From NCBI RefSeq assembly GCF_020297055.1, contig NZ_JAIXCQ010000010.1, forward strand, positions 85,975-139,177: 53,203 nt of DNA, read 5' to 3'. A program made the translations under genes and the position numbers. The notes under the pieces were generated by a model that worked only from the letters and a program-made list of their open reading frames with translations, ran no database searches and was not told the origin of the DNA. Positions 15,697 to 23,646 of the stretch are shown here, piece by piece. This DNA comes from Isoptericola luteus. Its GTDB lineage: Bacteria > Actinomycetota > Actinomycetes > Actinomycetales > Cellulomonadaceae. Numbering within the stretch: the first letter of the stretch is position 1; every line of letters begins with the position of its first letter.

Positions 15697-17112
15697 TCAC
15701 CAGGTGGCGTGGTCGGTGCCCCACGGGTGGGCTGGGGCGCGGTGGTCGTCGGCGCCCGGCAGGGCGGGGAGCGCCGTCGTGACGCGCGGCCGGTGCCCGT
15801 GGCTGCTGGTGGCGTCCGACGCCGGCCGGCGGGCGGGCGGGTGCGCACGGTCGCGCTCGCCGACGTCGAGCAGCCACGCGCCCGTGCGCGCGAGCGCCGC
15901 GCTCACCTCGCGGCCCAGCCCGTCGCGTTCCCGGGCGGCGAGGGCGTCGACGACGGCGGCGGCGAGCAGGTAGCCGGTGGCGTGGTCCAGGGCCTGGGCG
16001 GGCAGCGCCCCCGGGGCGGCGCCGTCTTGCGACTCGACCAGGGCGATGCCCGACGCCGCCTGGACGATCGAGTCGAAACCCCGACGGTGCGCCAACGGAC
16101 CGTCGTCGCCCCAGGCGCTCACCCGTGCGTGCACGGCCCCGGGCGGGACCCGCAGCCCGAACCGGTCCAGCGCGCCCGGCCGGTAGCCGGTGACGAGCAC
16201 GTCCGCCTCGTCGAGCAGCGCCTGGGCGCGCTCGTGGTCGCCCGGCTCGTGCAGGTCGAGCAGCGCGCTCCGCTTGCCCTGCCCGGTGTCGAGGTGCTGC
16301 CAGCGGATCTCGGCGGGCACCGGCGGGTCCACCCGGAGCACGTCGGCACCCAGCTGGGCCAGGGCCCGCGTGGCCACCGGGCCGGCGACGACGCGCGTGA
16401 GGTCCAGGACGCGGACCCCGGCGAGCACCGCGCCCGGGTCGGCCCCGACGCTCCGCGGCCTGCCGGTACGCGGCCTGCCGGTACGCGGCCTGCCGGTACG
16501 CGGGCTCCCGGCGCCCGGTGCCCCGGCGGCGACCCCGTCCTCGCGCGCGACGACCCGCACCAGCGGCGCACCGCGCAGGGCGGCGGCCGGCGCGGACGCG
16601 CGCCACTCCTGCTCGTCGCGCACCCGCACGACGACGGCGCCCGCCGCGGCGGCGTCGTCCTCGAGCCGGGCACCGGGCACCTGCGCGACGCGTGCAGCGA
16701 CGTCGTCCCGGCCGGCGCCGTCGGTCAGACCGAGCAGGTGCAGCAGCCGTGCCCGGTGGTGCGGGTAGTTCGCGTGCGTGCGGACCCAGCCGTCGGCAGC
16801 GGGGAAGAACCCCGACAGCGAGGCGAACCCCTCCACGGCCCGGCCGTCCAGGAGCAGCAGCCGGTCGGAGCCGAACGCCGCGGCCACCCGCGCCGGGTCG
16901 GGTCCCCGGGTCGTCAGCGGGCCGGTGGCGCCGGCACGGCCGGCGGCGGCGCACAGGGCCGCCACGGAGCCGAGCGCGAGGTCGAGCACGGGCAGGGTCG
17001 CCGCGAGCCAGGCGTCGCGCACGCCGTCGGGCGGGGGCGGGGTCGAGGGATGCGTCACGACGTCGCCGAGGCCCGCCTCGTAGTCCGACACCAGGGTGCG
17101 CCACGGGTCCAT
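15697..17112 (-). CDS. CaiB/BaiF (family III) CoA-transferase, apparently permuted
   Basis: A 471-residue CoA-transferase-related protein. The usual family N-terminus (RVLDLTRVVAGPVATRALAQLGADVLRVDPP, then QGKRSALLDL, ADVLVTGYRPGALDRFGL, FDSIVQAASGIA) begins only near residue 245. The first ~200 residues instead resemble the usual C-terminal part (ADGWVRTHANYPHHRARLLHLLGL, EQEWRA...ALRGAPLVRV). The order of the halves is therefore reversed, or the gene derives from a tandem duplication that lost its outer halves. The CoA donor and acceptor are unknown. A 15-bp triplicate repeat (16456-16500) lies between the two parts. Minus strand, divergent from the kinase-like gene. Confidence 0.82.
   Translation of the reverse strand: MDPWRTLVSDYEAGLGDVVTHPSTPPPPDGVRDAWLAATLPVLDLALGSVAALCAAAGRAGATGPLTTRGPDPARVAAAFGSDRLLLLDGRAVEGFASLSGFFPAADGWVRTHANYPHHRARLLHLLGLTDGAGRDDVAARVAQVPGARLEDDAAAAGAVVVRVRDEQEWRASAPAAALRGAPLVRVVAREDGVAAGAPGAGSPRTGRPRTGRPRTGRPRSVGADPGAVLAGVRVLDLTRVVAGPVATRALAQLGADVLRVDPPVPAEIRWQHLDTGQGKRSALLDLHEPGDHERAQALLDEADVLVTGYRPGALDRFGLRVPPGAVHARVSAWGDDGPLAHRRGFDSIVQAASGIALVESQDGAAPGALPAQALDHATGYLLAAAVVDALAARERDGLGREVSAALARTGAWLLDVGERDRAHPPARRPASDATSSHGHRPRVTTALPALPGADDHRAPAHPWGTDHATW
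16456..16500. repeat. 15-bp tandem repeat, three units, in the CoA-transferase linker
   Basis: CGGCCTGCCGGTACG occurs three times exactly at 16456, 16471 and 16486. On the gene strand it encodes RTGRP repeats between the two halves of the CoA-transferase. It keeps the frame. Confidence 0.9.
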
Positions 17113-17217
17113 CGTCCGACGCTACGCCCGTGCGCCGCCGACGTGACGATCTCTTCGTCTCCCGGCCGGGGAAGCGAAGAGTTCCTGACGTCACCGGGCG
17201 TGCACGCGCGTGCCATC

Positions 17218-18233
17218 ATGACGCTCGTGACCGTCGTGACGTTCGACGTCGGGAAGACCGGCTGCCGCGGTGCGCTCTGGCGCGACGGCGCACGCGTCCA
17301 CGAGGCCGACGGGCCGGGCCCGTCCGGGCTCGCCGACGACGGCGGCGCGCAGGCGGCGGTGCGTTGCCTGGCGGCCGTCTGGCAGGACCTGGCCGCCGCC
17401 CCGGGCGGCGCGGGGACGCCGGACGTGGTCGTCGCCGGTCTCGCGGGCCTGCTCAGCGCGCCGGACCGCGCCGACGAGGTCCGCGCGGGACTGGCCGCCG
17501 GGCTCCCGGGGGCGCGCGTCGTGGTCACGAGCGACGCCGTGACGTCCCACGCGGGCGCGCTCTCCGGGCAGCCCGGCGTGGTGCTCGCCGCGGGGACGGG
17601 CGTGAGCGCGGTCGGCCTGGGGGCCGACGGCGTGCTGCACCTCGTGGACGGCTGGGGCTACCTGCTCGGGGACGCGGGGAGCGGGTACGCGATCGGGCGC
17701 GCCGGCCTGGACGCCGCGCTGCGCCAGGACGACGGGCGGTCCGCGGAGGGCGGCTCCGCGGACCTGCACGCCAGGCTCACCGCGCGCTGGGGAGACGCGC
17801 GCGGGGTGCCCCGGCTCGTGCACGGCGCCGACAACCCCGCGCGGGTCGTGGCGTCGTTCGCCCGGGACGTGTTCGACGGCGCCCGGTCGGGCGACGCCGT
17901 CGCGCTCGGGATCTGCGGGCGGGCCGCGCAGGACCTGGCGCCTCCGTCGCGGTGGCGGCGCGCCGCGCCGGCCTCGGCGCCGCCCCGTCCGTCGCGGTCA
18001 CCGGTGGGCTCTTCGGGGCCGGACCGGTGCTGACCGACCTGTTCGACCGTGCGCTGGGCGCCCGCCTGCCGGGTGCGGTCCGGCAGGAGCCGGACGGCGA
18101 CGCGCTCGCGGGCGGGCATCTCCTGGCGACCCGGCCGGACCTGCCGCACCTGGCGGCCGGCCCGCCCGGCCCGCCCGGCCCGGGGTCGTCGGCGGCGCAG
18201 GTGGCTCCCGGGGCACCGGGGACGCCGGGGTGA
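17218..18233 (+). pseudogene. BadF/BadG/N-acetylglucosamine-kinase-like gene, frameshifted
   Basis: Encodes an ASKHA-fold sugar kinase resembling N-acetylglucosamine kinases. The first part (17218-17940) starts VVTFDVGKTGCRGALWRDG, with VVVAGLAG, VVTSDAVTSHAGAL and the ATP loop VVLAAGTGVSAVGLG plus LLGDAGSGYAIGRAGLDAAL. Homology then jumps frame near 17940: QDLA is followed in the next frame by SVAVAARRAGLGAAPSVAVTGGLFGAGPVLTD, ending at 18233. One missing base (GCGCC where GCGGCC would restore the frame) explains it. In the present frame the protein would run to 18033 and lose its C-terminal domain. The restored end overlaps the anmK start as GTGA, supporting a recently intact gene. A sequencing error is equally possible. 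ATG at 17218 or GTG at 17227 could be the start. Confidence 0.78.
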
Positions 18234-19516
18234 TCGTCGTCGGGCTGATGACGGGTACGTCGGCGGACGGGCTCGACGTCGCGGTCGTCGACCTCACGCT
18301 GCGCGGCTGGTCGGCGGGTGGCCCCGCAACGGGCGGCCGGTCGGCGGGCGACCCCGCAACGGGCGGCGGGCCCGAGGGCGGGGACGAGCTCGTGCTGCGG
18401 CTCCTCGACCACCGCGAGCTGGCGTTCCCGGCGGACCTGACGCGGGACCTGCTGCGACTGCTCGAGCCCCACGACGTGCCGCTCGCACTGGTCAGCGGGG
18501 TCGACGCGCGCCTGGGCCGGTTCTGCGCCGACGCGGTCGCGCACGTCCTGGAGCAGACGGGCGCGCCCGCGGAGCTCGTCGTCTCGCACGGCCAGACGGT
18601 GCGGCACGACGTCGACGGCGGCCGGGTCACGGGCACGCTGCAGCTGGGCCAGCCGGCGTGGATCGCGGAACGCACGGGCGTCCCGGTGCTGTCGGACGTG
18701 CGCTCGCGGGACGTGGCCGCGGGCGGCCAGGGTGCGCCGCTGGTGGGGATCCTCGACCACCTGCTCCTGGCCGGCGTCACCGAGACGACGGCGGCCCTCA
18801 ACCTGGGCGGCATCGCGAACCTCACGGTGGTGGGGCCGGGTCGCGGCACGGTCGCCTACGACACCGGCCCGGCCAACGCCCTGATCGACGTCATGGCGCG
18901 GCGGATCACGGGCGGCGCGCAGCACTACGACACGGGTGGGGCGCTCGCGGCCCGTGGACGGGTGCTGCCCGGCCTGCTCGACGCCCTGCTGGCCGAGCCG
19001 TACTACGCGCGGCCGGCGCCCAGGTCGACCGGCAAGGAGCTGTTCTCCGGGGCGTACCTCGACGCGCACCTCGCCGCCTATGCGGCCGCGGGCGCTGCGG
19101 GCGCCACGGCTGCGGGGGCTGCGACCGTGGAGGCGGACCCGCACGACGTCGTCGCCACGCTCGTGGCGCTCACGGCACGGACGGTGGCCGACCAGTGCCG
19201 TGCGCAGGACGTGCGGTCGGTGCTGGCGTCGGGGGGCGGCACCCGCAACCCCGAGCTCATGGCGGCGCTGCGGCGCGAGCTGGGCGACGTGCCGCTCGGG
19301 ACGACGGACCGGATCGGCCTGCCGGAGGGCGCCAAGGAGGCGTGCCTCATGGCGCTGGTCGGGTGGCTCACCTGGCACGGGCTCCCGGCGACGCTGCCCG
19401 GCGTCACGGGCGCCGACCACCCCACGGTGGCCGGCCGGATCACGCCGGGGGCTGGCCCGCTGCGGCTCGCGTCGCCGCTCGACGCGCTCCCGTCCGCGCT
19501 GCGCGTGGAGGTCTGA
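18230..19516 (+). CDS. anmK: Anhydro-N-acetylmuramic acid kinase
   Basis: Phosphorylates and opens 1,6-anhydro-MurNAc to MurNAc-6-phosphate in peptidoglycan recycling. Motifs: VVGLMTGTSADGLDVAVVDL, LVVSHGQTVRHD, TLQLGQPAWIAERTGVPVLSDVRSRDVAAGGQGAPL, ALNLGGIANLTVV, DTGPANALIDVMARR, LASGGGTRNPELM. Length is 428 residues, a little over the usual ~370, because of a 30-bp duplicated insert near the N-terminus (18309-18368) and Ala-rich loops. GTG at 18230 overlaps the end of the sugar-kinase gene as GTGA, so the two were co-translated and probably serve the same amino-sugar recycling pathway. Confidence 0.94.
   Translation: MIVVGLMTGTSADGLDVAVVDLTLRGWSAGGPATGGRSAGDPATGGGPEGGDELVLRLLDHRELAFPADLTRDLLRLLEPHDVPLALVSGVDARLGRFCADAVAHVLEQTGAPAELVVSHGQTVRHDVDGGRVTGTLQLGQPAWIAERTGVPVLSDVRSRDVAAGGQGAPLVGILDHLLLAGVTETTAALNLGGIANLTVVGPGRGTVAYDTGPANALIDVMARRITGGAQHYDTGGALAARGRVLPGLLDALLAEPYYARPAPRSTGKELFSGAYLDAHLAAYAAAGAAGATAAGAATVEADPHDVVATLVALTARTVADQCRAQDVRSVLASGGGTRNPELMAALRRELGDVPLGTTDRIGLPEGAKEACLMALVGWLTWHGLPATLPGVTGADHPTVAGRITPGAGPLRLASPLDALPSALRVEV
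18309..18368. repeat. 30-bp direct duplication inside anmK
   Basis: Two adjacent 30-bp units at 18309-18338 and 18339-18368 share GGTCGGCGGG and CCCCGCAACGGGCGGC with three differences. They encode SAGGPATGGR / SAGDPATGGG, a Gly-rich insertion after the first strand of AnmK that I do not expect in the core fold. Confidence 0.85.
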
Positions 19517-19569
19517 CGCCGGTCCCGCCCGCGGGGCGAGGTGGACCGCCGCGCGGTCCCGCGAACGGC

Positions 19570-19575
19570 TAGGAT
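19570..19575 (+). promoter_or_regulatory. -10 box for a probable leaderless DUF5926 transcript
   Basis: TAGGAT lies 7 nt before the ATG at 19583, putting the expected transcription start at or next to the start codon. No convincing -35 and no ribosome site are visible in the gap. Confidence 0.5.
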
Positions 19576-19582
19576 CCACGCC

Positions 19583-20407
19583 ATGGCCAAGACTTCTCCG
19601 TCCGACGTCGTGCTGCGCCCGTTCGAGGGTCTCCCCGGGGAGGCGGACTGGGTCGCGCTGCGTGAGATCGTGCCGTCGGCGACGGCGACCGCTCGCACCA
19701 CGGCTGACCAGGGGGCACGTGACGTCGTGGTCACGACGGTGCTGCCCGGGGGCTGGGGCGCACTGCACCGCCAGGACGGCACGGTGCTGCTCGCCCTGCA
19801 GGGCGCGTCGGGGTCCGACGACCTGAGCCGTGACCTCGCGGCGCTGCTGCTCGCGGCGATCGAGGCCGAGCCGGGCACGGGGGTGTTCGCGGACGAGGTC
19901 GAGGTCGGCGAGGCGCGTCTGCAGGACGTGCTCGACCTCGAGGTGCCGTTCGAGGTCACCGTGCACGACGGTTACAACTACTGGCTCGACGCGGACGCCG
20001 AGACCACCGACGAGATCCGTGAGTCGCTCGACGAGGCGGCGGAGTCGACGATCCCGACGGTCAAGCTGGCCGCGGCCCCGTCGGTGTACTGGTGCCGGAT
20101 GTCCAAGGAGTTCGTGCGCTGGGCGCGCACGGAGGACGAGGACCGCGTGGTCGACGGGATCGCCCGCCTGCAGGCCCGCCGCGAGGCAGGGCTCGCGGAC
20201 GGCAAGTTCCTCGGCATGTTCCGCGCGTGCGGCCTGGTGGTGCCCGTGTGGGAGCTGCCCCGCGGCACGGAGGCGTCCGACATCGAGGAGCCCGTGGCCG
20301 TCCTCGCGGCGCGTCTGGACGAGGCGATCGCGCTCGACGCCCCGCTCGACGCGAACGAGCGCCGCGCCCGGGCGGGCATCGTCTCGCGGCAGGTGACGCT
20401 GCGCTGA
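19583..20407 (+). CDS. DUF5926 family protein
   Basis: A 274-residue acidic cytosolic protein recognised as an actinobacterial DUF5926 member from its overall pattern: LRPFEGLPGEADWVALREIVPSATA at the start, FEVTVHDGYNYWLD in the middle, and AAPSVYWCRMSKEFVRWARTEDED near the end. No catalytic motif or membrane segment is evident, and function is unknown. The upstream in-frame codons (from 19541) are non-conserved. ATG at 19583 fits both the conserved start and the nearby -10 box. It stands alone between anmK and the glycosyltransferase. Confidence 0.82.
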   Translation: MAKTSPSDVVLRPFEGLPGEADWVALREIVPSATATARTTADQGARDVVVTTVLPGGWGALHRQDGTVLLALQGASGSDDLSRDLAALLLAAIEAEPGTGVFADEVEVGEARLQDVLDLEVPFEVTVHDGYNYWLDADAETTDEIRESLDEAAESTIPTVKLAAAPSVYWCRMSKEFVRWARTEDEDRVVDGIARLQARREAGLADGKFLGMFRACGLVVPVWELPRGTEASDIEEPVAVLAARLDEAIALDAPLDANERRARAGIVSRQVTLR

Positions 20408-20641
20408 TCCGCTCGACGGTGGTCTCTGCGGCGCTGTGCCGGTGGCGACCCCGAGATCTTCACTCTTCATCCCGAGCGACACCGTTTCTTGACCAGACGC
20501 GGAGACGACTACGGAGTACAGTCGTTCGGGGAAAACCCCGCACATGCGAAGGCCGAGGATTGGGCCAAGAATCGCTGGCGGTACACACGTCATGAGGGCA
20601 ACGGGCAGGGAGTCGTGAACACGGACCAGGGCGCCATCTCC

Positions 20642-21502
20642 ATGGGTGCTGAAACGACGTCCGGCAACGGGGACGGCGCTGGCGCGGGGGTGGCACCGCG
20701 GACAGGTGCGCTCCCGGTGGCCAAGACGCCGCGACCGCCGGTCGGGCACAACCGTCGCAACCCGCAGCGGGTGGCGGTGATCATCCCCGCCAAGGACGAG
20801 GCCGACCGCATCGCGTCGACGGTCCGGGCCGCGCGCGCCATCCCGCACGTGGACCTGGTGCTCGTGGTCGACGACGGCTCCACGGACGAGACCCAGCACG
20901 TGGCCCGCGACGCCGGTGCCGTCGTCGTGCGGCACTCGCACAACCGCGGCAAGGCGGCCGCGATGGAGACCGGCGCGGCGGTGGTCGCGATGCGCGACGC
21001 CGACGGCCGCGCCCCGCGTCTCCTGCTCTTCATCGACGGCGACCTCGGCGACAGCGCCGTGAACACGGCGCCGCTCGTGGGGCCGGTCCGCGAGGGCGTC
21101 GCGGACGTCGCCATCGCGCTGCTGCCGCCCCAGCCCGGGGCCGGCGGGCGCGGCATCGTGGTGGGCACCGCCCGGCGTGCGATCCAGCACCTCACCGGGT
21201 GGTCGCCGACGCAGCCGCTGTCCGGGATGCGCTGCCTCACCCGTGAGGCGTTCGAGGCGGCCACGCCGCTCGCGCACGGCTGGGGCGTCGAGACGGGCAT
21301 GACCATCGACCTCCTGCGCCGCGGGTACGTCGCCGTCGAGGTGCCGTGCGACCTGCGGCACCGGGCGTCGTCGAACGACCTCAAGGGCCAGGTGCACCGC
21401 GCCACCCAGTACCGCGACGTGCTCCTGGCGGTCAACGCGCGTCGTCTGCGCGGCACCGTCGACGCGGTGCGCGGCATGGGCAAGGACCGCGCCTCCCACT
21501 AG
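20642..21502 (+). CDS. Family 2 glycosyltransferase
   Basis: A GT-A fold transferase using a nucleotide-activated sugar. VAVIIPAKDEADRIASTV opens the fold, LVLVVDDGSTDET is the nucleotide-binding region, and LLLFIDGDLGDS carries the DxD-like metal site. SGMRCLTREAFEAA and GWGVETGMTIDLLRRGY match GpgS/DPM-like members. No C-terminal membrane helices are visible, so it is probably peripheral or cytosolic. Acceptor unknown. The start is uncertain: ATG 20642 is used here, GTG 20615 is possible, and the frame is open from 20489. A 12-bp tandem repeat begins 25 nt after the stop. Confidence 0.85.
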   Translation: MGAETTSGNGDGAGAGVAPRTGALPVAKTPRPPVGHNRRNPQRVAVIIPAKDEADRIASTVRAARAIPHVDLVLVVDDGSTDETQHVARDAGAVVVRHSHNRGKAAAMETGAAVVAMRDADGRAPRLLLFIDGDLGDSAVNTAPLVGPVREGVADVAIALLPPQPGAGGRGIVVGTARRAIQHLTGWSPTQPLSGMRCLTREAFEAATPLAHGWGVETGMTIDLLRRGYVAVEVPCDLRHRASSNDLKGQVHRATQYRDVLLAVNARRLRGTVDAVRGMGKDRASH

Positions 21503-21526
21503 GCCGCCGGAGCGCCCGGAGCGGGC

Positions 21527-21598
21527 TCCCACCAGGCCTCCTACCAGGCCTCCTACCAGGCCTCCCACCAGGCCTCCCACCAGGCCTCCCACCGGGCC
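21527..21598. repeat. 12-bp tandem repeat, six units, intergenic
   Basis: Six consecutive copies of TCC(C/T)ACC(A/G)GGCC from 21527 to 21598, with a degenerate seventh. It lies between the glycosyltransferase stop and the ROK gene. No spacer sequences separate the units, so it is a minisatellite and not a CRISPR array. Confidence 0.9.
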
Positions 21599-21727
21599 TC
21601 CTGCCACGGCCGCCGTCGCGGACGGGTGCCCACGTCGACATCCTCCGCGCTCGGTGGATACGCTCAGGCCCCGGCGAGGTCGCCGCGACCTGCGCGCACC
21701 CGCGTCCTATCGCTCGACGGAGGCTTG

Positions 21728-22693
21728 ATGGACACGTCTTCAGCCACGACCCCCGCCCACGACCCGGCAGCCCCGCCCGGCACCCGCGCCGACGGGGCCC
21801 CGGGCGAGCAGTTCGGGCTGGGCCTGGAGGTCGCTCGCGACCGGGTGCGGGTCGCGCTCGTCGACGGGACGGGGAAGGTGCGTGCCCGGGCCGAGCGGCG
21901 CGACGTGCAGCGCACGCCCGCGGCCCGTGCCCGCGCCGCCGCGGTCCTCGCGCACTCGTGCAGCGAGGACGTGGAGGCCCGGCTGGGTGCGGGCAAGGGC
22001 GTGCGGATCCGGCACGCCGTGGCCGCGTTCCCGTCCGTCGTCGCGCCCGACCAGGCGTCGGTGTACCGCGTGCCGGGCTTCGAGAAGGGGGGGACGGCGC
22101 TGCGGGACGCGCTCTCCGACGCCCTCGGGTGCCCCGTCGACATCGAGAACGACGCCAACCTGGCGGCGATCGCCGAGCACCAGCTCGGCGCCGCGGTGGG
22201 CCGGTCGTCGTTCGTCTCCGTCCTGCTCGGCGAGGGCTTCGGGGCCGGGATCGTGCTCGACGGGCGGCTGCACCGCGGTGCGGCCGGGATGGCAGGCGAG
22301 GTGGCGTTCGTCCCGCAGCCGGGCCGGGCGCTCGGCACGCAGGTGCTGGGCGACGTGGCGCTCGCGGCGCTGGCGAAGGAGCACGGGCTGCCAGAGAATC
22401 TTTCGCTGCGCGAGGTGCTCGACCGCGACGAGGCGGGGGACAGGTCCGCGGGAGAGGTCGCCGAGGAGGTCGCGCGCCGCACCGGCGTCATGATCGCGAC
22501 CATGACCCTGGTGCTCGACCCGGCGCTGTTCGTGCTCGGCGACCAGGCCGCCCGCCCGGGCGTCCACGACCGGGTGACGTCGTACCTGCGGGACCAGATC
22601 GCCGTCCTGCCGGTACGGGTCGAGGCGTCGACCCTCGGGTCGGACGCCGTCGTGCTCGGCGCGGCCTGTGCGGTGAGCGAGGTGCTGCGATGA
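21728..22693 (+). CDS. ROK family sugar kinase/regulator-like protein
   Basis: A 321-residue ASKHA-fold protein of the ROK family. GLGLEVARDRVRVALVDGTGKV is the phosphate-1 region, DIENDANLAAIAEHQLG the conserved ROK signature with the catalytic Asp, and VLLGEGFGAGIVLDGRLHRGAAGMAGEVAFV the second loop. The usual Cys-rich zinc site after the GE(x)GH motif is not evident, and no N-terminal winged helix is present, so it is closer to a kinase than to a NagC-type repressor. ATG at 21728 with GGAGGC upstream. Its stop overlaps the deacetylase start (ATGA). The substrate is probably a sugar released by the neighbouring deacetylase pathway (inference). Confidence 0.86.
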   Translation: MDTSSATTPAHDPAAPPGTRADGAPGEQFGLGLEVARDRVRVALVDGTGKVRARAERRDVQRTPAARARAAAVLAHSCSEDVEARLGAGKGVRIRHAVAAFPSVVAPDQASVYRVPGFEKGGTALRDALSDALGCPVDIENDANLAAIAEHQLGAAVGRSSFVSVLLGEGFGAGIVLDGRLHRGAAGMAGEVAFVPQPGRALGTQVLGDVALAALAKEHGLPENLSLREVLDRDEAGDRSAGEVAEEVARRTGVMIATMTLVLDPALFVLGDQAARPGVHDRVTSYLRDQIAVLPVRVEASTLGSDAVVLGAACAVSEVLR

Positions 22694-23646
22694 CGGCCGC
22701 GCACGGCGCGCCGTCGGACCTGACCGCGCGCCTCGGCCTGGAACCGGGGGCGCGCGCGATCATCCTCAACGCCGACGACTTCGGCATGTGCCGCGCGGCG
22801 AACCGGGGGGTGGTGCCGCTGCTGGAGGCCGGTCACCTGGACTCGGCGACGCTCATGGTGCCGTGCGCGTGGGCGCCGGAGGCCCTCGCCTTCGCGGCGG
22901 GGAACCCCGCCGTGGACGTGGGCGTGCACCTCGTGCTCACCAGCGAGTGGACCAGCTACCGGTGGCGACCGTTGACCGGGGCGGGCACGTCGCTCGTCGA
23001 CGCCGCCGGCTACTTCCCCACCCAGGTGGTCGACGTCGAGACGCAGGCCACGGAGGCGGACGTCGCGGCGGAGCTCACGGCCCAGCTGGACGCCGCGCTG
23101 GCCGCCGGCGTGGACGTGAGCCACCTCGACAACCACATGGGTTCGGTCTACGGGTTGGCGACGGGCCGGTCGTTCCTCGGCCCGGTGCTGCGGCTCGCGG
23201 CCGAGCGCGGGCTGCCGTTCCGGCTCCCGCGCTCGCTCGAGCGGCTCGAGGACACGGGCGTCGACCCGGGCGGCTCGAACGCCCAGCAGGTGCTGGACAC
23301 CGCGACGGCGGCGGCCGACGAGCTCGGCGTGGTCATCGTCGACCGGCTGTGGACGCACCCGTTCGCGCTGGCCGGCGAGGGGACCGACGACGTGGAGTCG
23401 TACGAGGACGTCAAGGCGGGCTTCCTCGACCTGCTGCGGGCCGTGGGCCCGGGCGTCACGGAGATCTTCCTGCACCCCATGGTCCCCGGCGACGAGCTGA
23501 CCGACGCCGTCGACTTCGCCGCACCCAAGCGCGGGTACGAGGCCAGGCTGCTCGCGGACCCGGACGTCGCCGCGACGATCGCCGCCGAGGGGCTGGTGCG
23601 CGTCGCGTGGCGCGACCTGCGCGCCGTGCAGCGGGGGGAGCGGTGA
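22690..23646 (+). CDS. ChbG/YdjC-family carbohydrate deacetylase
   Basis: A 318-residue metal-dependent deacetylase related to ChbG/YdjC, which removes an acetyl group from chitobiose-type oligosaccharides. IILNADDFGMCRAANRG carries the metal-binding Asp-Asp pair, DVGVHLVLTSEW and VSHLDNHMGSVYG contain the histidines, and EIFLHPMVPGDE closes the site. ATG 22690 overlaps the ROK stop by 4 bp and the gene's stop overlaps the transporter start as GTGA, so the three genes form a translationally coupled operon. An N-acetylated oligosaccharide is the likely substrate; which one is unknown. Confidence 0.9.
   Translation: MTAAHGAPSDLTARLGLEPGARAIILNADDFGMCRAANRGVVPLLEAGHLDSATLMVPCAWAPEALAFAAGNPAVDVGVHLVLTSEWTSYRWRPLTGAGTSLVDAAGYFPTQVVDVETQATEADVAAELTAQLDAALAAGVDVSHLDNHMGSVYGLATGRSFLGPVLRLAAERGLPFRLPRSLERLEDTGVDPGGSNAQQVLDTATAAADELGVVIVDRLWTHPFALAGEGTDDVESYEDVKAGFLDLLRAVGPGVTEIFLHPMVPGDELTDAVDFAAPKRGYEARLLADPDVAATIAAEGLVRVAWRDLRAVQRGER

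Noticed and set aside
20408-20641. Possible riboswitch or extended N-terminus before the glycosyltransferase
   Set aside because: The frame is open but unconserved, and I could not fold a recognisable riboswitch; a TTGACC at 20489 has no well-spaced -10.
17777-21607. Minus-strand 1276-codon open frame beginning with Gly/Leu/Val repeats
   Set aside because: It is antisense to anmK, DUF5926 and glycosyltransferase genes, and its repeat start is just the 12-bp minisatellite read backwards.
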